From NCBI GenBank assembly GCA_022578605.1, contig MU394051.1, positions 186,001 through 250,000 of the forward strand: a stretch of 64,000 nucleotides of DNA. Direction: 5' to 3'. Position 1 is the first letter of the stretch. Every line of letters starts with the position of its first letter. Below the pieces are notes generated by a model. It was not told the origin of the DNA and did not search any database. It worked only from the letters and a program-made list of their open reading frames with translations. Shown in pieces: positions 58,902-64,000 of this stretch. Source of the DNA: Camillea tinctor. Lineage: Eukaryota; Ascomycota; Sordariomycetes; Xylariales; Xylariaceae. The position numbers and the translations under genes are program-made.

Positions 58902-61494
58902 CTAGCCGTAAACCAAGTTGCCTATCCACAGGCCAGCCAGCAGCACCAAGAACCCGCGTTCCGTTATATATCCAGTGAACACCGCTGTAGCTCGATGCGT
59001 CAACGCCGAGATGCCAATAAATATTATTGTGAGTAGTGCCTTCTCAATCATCCAACCGCCAAAGCGTGCGTCATCCAAACCAAGGGTGAGTTTGGCCGTG
59101 GCGTCACCGCCAAGCCAGATGTGATACTGTAGGATATACGTTTCAAGAGCAATGCGACCAAGTTTGGCTGGCAGTGCAAGGTATGCATTCCTCGCAGCGG
59201 GATGAAGATTTCGCAAAATGAGAAAACCAAAAATCGGGATCCATGAGATAAAAGGGTGAAGGTCGTTGTACTCCTGTTTTGTTGGTAGCCCTGTCTGAGT
59301 GAGATAGAAGAAACCGCCTAAACCTGCAGTAGCGAGGACGTAAAACTGGACGTTGTCGCTGTCAAGGGTCGTGGACGGCGGTGCTTTAAATCGTTCCCGA
59401 GCATCATGCATATTGGCGGAGTGCACGAGACTTCCGATAAATATCCCCACATATACAATGTACCTATCGAGGCTGAGGCGAAAACGGAATTCTTCCGCGT
59501 CCCACGACATACGGAATATGGAGTGTGCGATGTTCGCAAGCGCTTCTAGAAGACCGGGCGTTGATATCAACAAGCTAGTTAGAGTTGTTGCCGCGAGGGC
59601 CTTCATTATCAGAATCCATGGATCTGAGTTCCAGCGCTTGAATACTCGGAGCATCGTGTATATGACTAGGTACCAAAACGTGACCACCGGAGCAAAATAG
59701 TAGGAGCTGTAGCTGGTGCCCATCATGTAGGGCAAAATAGCACTCAGCGCATTAATGCGGAATAGCACCACGGCGACTCGTCGGAAAGAGTAATCCCCAG
59801 TTTTGAGTATATACTGCGTGTGTCCGTACGCAGAAAGAAAAAAGTACGCTGAAATGAGCACCCGGATAATCTTGTATACCCATAGTGCCTGCGAGGCGTA
59901 GTTGTAGTGGTAAAGGAGGATGAAACCTTGCATCAACCCTTTGATTTCTTCCGACTGATCTCGGCATAGGAAACCATGATCGCGATTACTGCTTGGTAGT
60001 TCCTCTTTGTTGGTTTTGGGCAGTGTCCAGGCGGCTTGACTTACTGATGGAAGAACTTTGTGTATAATCGCAAGACTTCCTATCACCCAGAACAAGCAGC
60101 TAACTATAAAAGGCCCCTGTTGGTAATGGCGTTCCAGTTTGCCAACCTGGAGAGTTCCGTCGCAGATCCAACACCAGATAAGCGCAATAAGGACATCCCT
60201 AGTAGCGGTAATAACTTCGGGCACGACTGGGAGCTGACGCGTAAATTTGGGAATAGAACGAGATCGTGGGACGTAGAGTAGCGTAATCAGCCCCAGTAAA
60301 AGTAGCGCTAGCTTGAACACGTCGTTTCTTGGCTCGGGAGCACAGCACGTTCCCTGGAACAGACGATCGGTATCCACGGCGGGGGCATTGCAGTGAGAAT
60401 TGAGAACGATGTCAATTTTGCGATCTGCAATGTTGTCTTCGACATGGAGGCCGTCACCTTCAAAAGCCTTCCCGGAGCTTGAGGTCATTTGGTTGAAGGC
60501 CCACATGACATGTGACGTCTGGTTTGGCGGTAGGTGGGACAGGAAGTCGTTCATCTTATCAATCCGCTCCGAAGTGATGGTCTCAGAACGTCCAGAAGAG
60601 AGGGTGTTGAATGCAGGAACCTCGACCGGGGCGAGGAGGATCTGATTTGGCGCGACATTGGGTTTACCCTTGGTAGAGCTTGCTGAGAGAGTATGATCGC
60701 CGAGGTCCGATGCAAGGTGAGCAGAAATGCCATTGATGCCACGCTTAAAGATATTTAAGTAGTCATCTCCACCATAGTGGGCAGCCCATAGGCCCGGCGA
60801 TCCTAGGACGATGAGAGCGGCAGATTCATCTTTTTCGGTAAGAGTTCCCTTAGTCTTCGATGCAGGCGTTACGTGGAAGGTTTTCAAGGCATCGTCCAAG
60901 CCAGTCGAGTTGAGCCACGGGTCCCAGATGAATTCTAATCGTACGCCTTTGGCTTGGAAGGTAAGATCGTGGTGCTTCTCATTAGTGGTGGCTGTATTGC
61001 TTGACTCGGTTTTTGCTTGTTCTGGGTCGAGTTTCTTGGCCGCAGCCCAAAATATCTGGCGGATGGTGGAATCGCCAGCAAGCACTAACCTCTGGCCGCT
61101 CAGGCAGTTGTGAATAGTATCAGCCTGGTACTCGGCCATGCGGCATCCGGTCGGCTCCCATTTCTGGGGATTACTGGAGGAATGAGCGGGTGACCAGGCA
61201 CCGTCGTTTAACAATGCCCGGCAGCCGTGGATATCACTCTGGCCTGTCGAATTGTTAGAATCATGCGGAAGGGGAGTCAATGGAGAGGGTAAAGGTTAGA
61301 GCGAGGGCGTCATGGAGAGAGTGAGAGAGCAGGTGAGGCGAGGAGAGGCAAGGCGAGACGAGAGAGGTTCGTTCGATCATACCATTGAGAAACCTCTGAT
61401 AGCTAAGCCAAACAAGCACGAGGATCAAAGTAGAGTAGGTAATGCCACTGAGAGGGTGCCAATTTGAGGCAGCGAGTCTCCGAAGCTGTGTCAT
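58902..61494 (-). CDS. CAS1: CAS1-type polysaccharide O-acetyltransferase (PC-esterase + Cas1_AcylT)
   Basis: Two exons, 61494-61383 and 61243-58902, with a 139-nt intron (TTCTAAC branch site); 2,454 nt, 817 residues. Residues about 17-35 form a signal-anchor helix. The lumenal PC-esterase/SGNH-like domain follows, with GDS at 94-96 (Ser96) in LVLAGDSTIRQIFW and the DGLH motif at 301-304 (D301, H304), completing a Ser-Asp-His set, in keeping with C45/C71/C84-type Cys. The C-terminal half has ten or more membrane spans in the Cas1p acyltransferase pattern, including LYHYNYASQALWVYKIIR and LETYILQYHIWLGGDATAKL. In Cryptococcus, Cas1p is needed for O-acetylation of capsular glucuronoxylomannan; in filamentous fungi the acceptor is presumably another Golgi-made wall or secreted glycan (inference). 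Length is typical for the family. Confidence 0.95.
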
Positions 61495-61776
61495 GAAGAA
61501 TTCAAGAAGGGCACGTGAGGGCTTGGTAGTGGGAGGTTCGCAAAGACGGGTAAGGGGTGACAGGTGACGGAGGACGGAAGACGGGAGAGTGAGAAAAGGG
61601 AAAAAGTGAGGGCGGAAAGAGACGGGAAGAAAAGGAATGAGAATTAGTGTTAGTAAGTAAGAGAGTAAGTAAAGTAGGAGGAAGGAGTAGGAGAGGTTGG
61701 CTTAAAAAAAAATGTTCGAAAGGAAATCCCTGCAGGACCAGAGGAAAGAACCACTGGCGATAAGGCAAGGCAAGAT

Positions 61777-61808
61777 CTACTGGGCTACTGGGCTACTGGG
61801 CTACTGGG
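61777..61808. repeat. Four tandem copies of an 8-bp unit (CTACTGGG)
   Basis: Four perfect copies in a row, about 280 bp upstream of the CAS1 start codon on its 5' side. Could be simple slippage or a clustered binding site. Confidence 0.9.
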
Positions 61809-62199
61809 ACGGGCAAGTACTAGTGGTACTAGGTACTTGTTGACGTTTACTAAGAAGGTGCATTACATCGTCCGGGAGGGGGGAAGGAACCAACTCGAAG
61901 TCGATATGTGTCGCGTGCTTGGCGTTCATGGGGGATTGGGATTAGGATAGGGATAGGGATTAGGATGGCATTAGGATTGGGATGGAGAACCAACGCGGCT
62001 TGCGGCTTGACCGTTATCAAATTTTTTTCGCATCCGAAATACCCATGGTGTAGCACAGGTCCCAGGTCCTTTTAGTAAGATCCATCATTCCAACCTAAGC
62101 TGGAGTGGTATTTGAAAGGAACGCCGCGCGCCTAAGTCAAGCTTCCCTTTTGTTGCCCATAAAGCCAAGACCAAAGCCAAGCCAAGACAACCAGACGTG

Positions 62200-62259
62200 G
62201 GTAGGTAGGTAGGTAGGTAAGGTGGTAGAGGTTGGTTGGTTGGTTGGGTTGGGTTGGGG
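62200..62259. repeat. GGTA/GGTT microsatellite
   Basis: About five GGTA units, an interruption, then GGTT and GGGTT units. Plus-strand G-rich, telomere-like in composition but internal and irregular. Confidence 0.85.
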
Positions 62260-64000
62260 GAAACCGACCAGGTGAGAAAAAATAAGAATAAATAAATAAC
62301 TGATCATAATCATAATAATACAGTACAATTACATATTTGGTTGGTAAGTAGTGTATATACTTTTTTTTTGAATCTACTATATAATGTACTAACTATCAAC
62401 TTGTACGAGTACGAGAACGAGACTAAAAAAAAATTAAAAGAAAAGAAAAGAAACGACAAAGAATAACTAAAAAGAAAAAAATGGAGAAGGAATAGAAAGT
62501 TTAACCAAAAGTAAAGAAATCTCTTCCGATTAACACATCATAAAAAAAAACTATACCATCTGGCACTTGCACCTAGCATAGGCCTATTAACATACACTAG
62601 GAAGTATCTACTGACTTTAAATTCTACTATGTAGTGTAAAGATGTAGGTTGTCACTTATTATCCTAGCCTTAACGCTAGATGATGCCGCAAACAGACATA
62701 GACGGGGTATTCCGAGTCAAGTCATTGCCTATCTACTGCCCTAACTTACTATTACCTGCTGCTACCTTAAACCTTACCACCTAACCTCTTGACCTAACAT
62801 GCTGTTGTTCGGAAGGCCGGAAGAGACATGGCATGTTGTTAATTATCTAATGGCGAGCTTATGACCCACCGGTACCCACAGTAACAGTCCCAAATGGAGT
62901 AATTGGATTTTAGCACACTGGAGCTAGTGCGTGATCTCGGATGGTCGGTAGTGGCTCATGTCCGATACCTGTGGCGCAAAGGTTCCAGTAACCTACCTAG
63001 GTACTCCTACCTATTGTGTAGATCCTGTCGTTCAGAGAAAACTCCACTGTCGTAGCCAGGGACAACATTTCTTTTCCGTTCAATTTCCTCGGTCTTAACC
63101 TGCTCAGCTACTACCTAACCTAACTAATCTTTAGGTGTATGTAGGGTACTTACCTCCCAGCTAAGCTACCTATGTATGTACTACTACTACACTACCTCAT
63201 CAACTACTTAGTAGCAGCTAGTTAGCCTACCTAACCCACCCACTGACCAAAATTTTTTTTAAGAAAAAAAATACATATCTGCCCTATTTATTGATCTAAT
63301 CTACCCACCAGAACCGATAGCCAAATGGGCAACGCTACTTTTCTTCGTCTTTCCCATTTTAAAAATAAGAAAAAAACATCTTTTTGCTACGTTACTACAT
63401 CATCGATCCGATGATGTGACTATCATCATATCGCCAGTTCTAACTTGAAGCGTTTCCAGGTATAACTACCTCAACATATCTATCATACAAGCTTACTCCT
63501 TACCTAACTTGGTAAATGCTAAATAAATGATGGAAGCAAGGTAAGCGGAGGAGACAGAGAGAGAAAGAGCGGCAAAGAGACAAGCAGCATCAGCAGTACA
63601 GTCGCTGCCGCCTTAAACTTCAATGTTGTGAGCAGGATCTTCGTTCGGGCTTGGTTGTTTGCCCGTCTGGTCCATTGAACAACCCCGAGAACCCACCACC
63701 AGAAGCTATACCCTACGCCAGGTTGGCTAGTTCCAAAACCAGATACACTCTGGGTTTGGTAGGGTTGGATCGGATCGGTTTGGTTTGGACAGACAGTACA
63801 GGATATCCAGTAGGTATAAGATGGTCTTATGCCATGCTCGGTCAGGTTCGATCTCGTCAACACCTGATCTTGAGCCGGATTCGCGCTCTCGTTTCTTCAG
63901 TAAACAAGCGCGCGTACAAGACAAGAACAAAATTTTCTATACAACGATCTTTGAGTACGGAACCTCCTTGGCCTCTGGCATCGAGACTTTCGTAATTTAT

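Larger units (their letters stand above)
61495..64000. other. Non-coding upstream region of CAS1 and window end
   Basis: About 2.5 kb without a supportable gene. Near the CAS1 start it is GA-rich. It contains four tandem CTACTGGG copies (61777-61808), a GGGATAGGGATTAGG-type G-rich stretch (61930-61985), a GGTA/GGTT microsatellite (about 62200-62259) and many TACCTA units (62980-63240). A 114-codon frame near the end (63651-63995) and its opposite-strand partner show no domain. Confidence 0.45.

Noticed and set aside
63843..63862. GGTTCGATCTC, tRNA B-box-like
   Set aside because: No A box or acceptor stem at the right distance.
63651..63995. 114-codon frame at the window end
   Set aside because: No domain; overlaps an equally long opposite-strand frame, typical of chance openness.

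Overview
The window is nuclear DNA from a filamentous ascomycete (Pezizomycotina, most likely a Sordariomycete). The evidence is short introns with GTRNGT donors, CTAAC/CTRAC branch sites close to a pyrimidine-poor AG, fungal-only families (Zn2Cys6/MHR regulators, a fungal caspase-like/rhodanese protein, a CAS1 O-acetyltransferase), and long non-coding spacers full of ACCTAGGT-type and CT/GA-rich low-complexity sequence. I see no convincing tRNA, rRNA, CRISPR array, transposase or viral gene. One 10-base N gap lies at 7513-7522.

Layout. 1-1361: 3' part of an acidic, conserved fungal protein. 3734-7221: a six-exon gene for a protein of about 1,021 residues that joins a caspase-like peptidase C14 domain, a divergent homeodomain and a rhodanese-like domain; this is the most unusual object in the window. 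7222-25991: about 18.8 kb with no supportable gene, containing the assembly gap (its two flanks look like two drafts of one locus) and an 80-bp imperfect inverted repeat. 25992-27516: a TALE-class homeobox regulator. 27517-35072: another 7.5 kb gene-free. 35073-38440 and 38994-41803: two adjacent same-strand Zn2Cys6 regulators, of nine and five exons. 43524-45016: an EBP/EXPERA sterol-isomerase-like membrane protein with a 27-bp exon that carries active-site residues.

46241-49765 is a compact housekeeping block: spliceosomal CWC15 (minus), divergent from exosome subunit RRP45 (plus), which converges on the ARF-like GTPase ARL3 (minus). ARL3 diverges from a multipass membrane protein with an AT-hook-like tail (50488-52340). 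Then come a 2EXR/F-box-like protein (53631-54748), a 4.15-kb spacer, and a CAS1-type polysaccharide O-acetyltransferase on the minus strand (58902-61494), followed by non-coding DNA to the end.

Exon structures were derived by hand from splice signals and reading-frame continuity. Every multi-exon model given sums to a whole number of codons; the one weak junction is the first intron of the 50488 gene. The regulator-rich left two thirds have long spacers, and the right third has the tight spacing of core RNA-processing and trafficking genes. Nothing here looks like a secondary-metabolite cluster, despite the paired Zn2Cys6 regulators.
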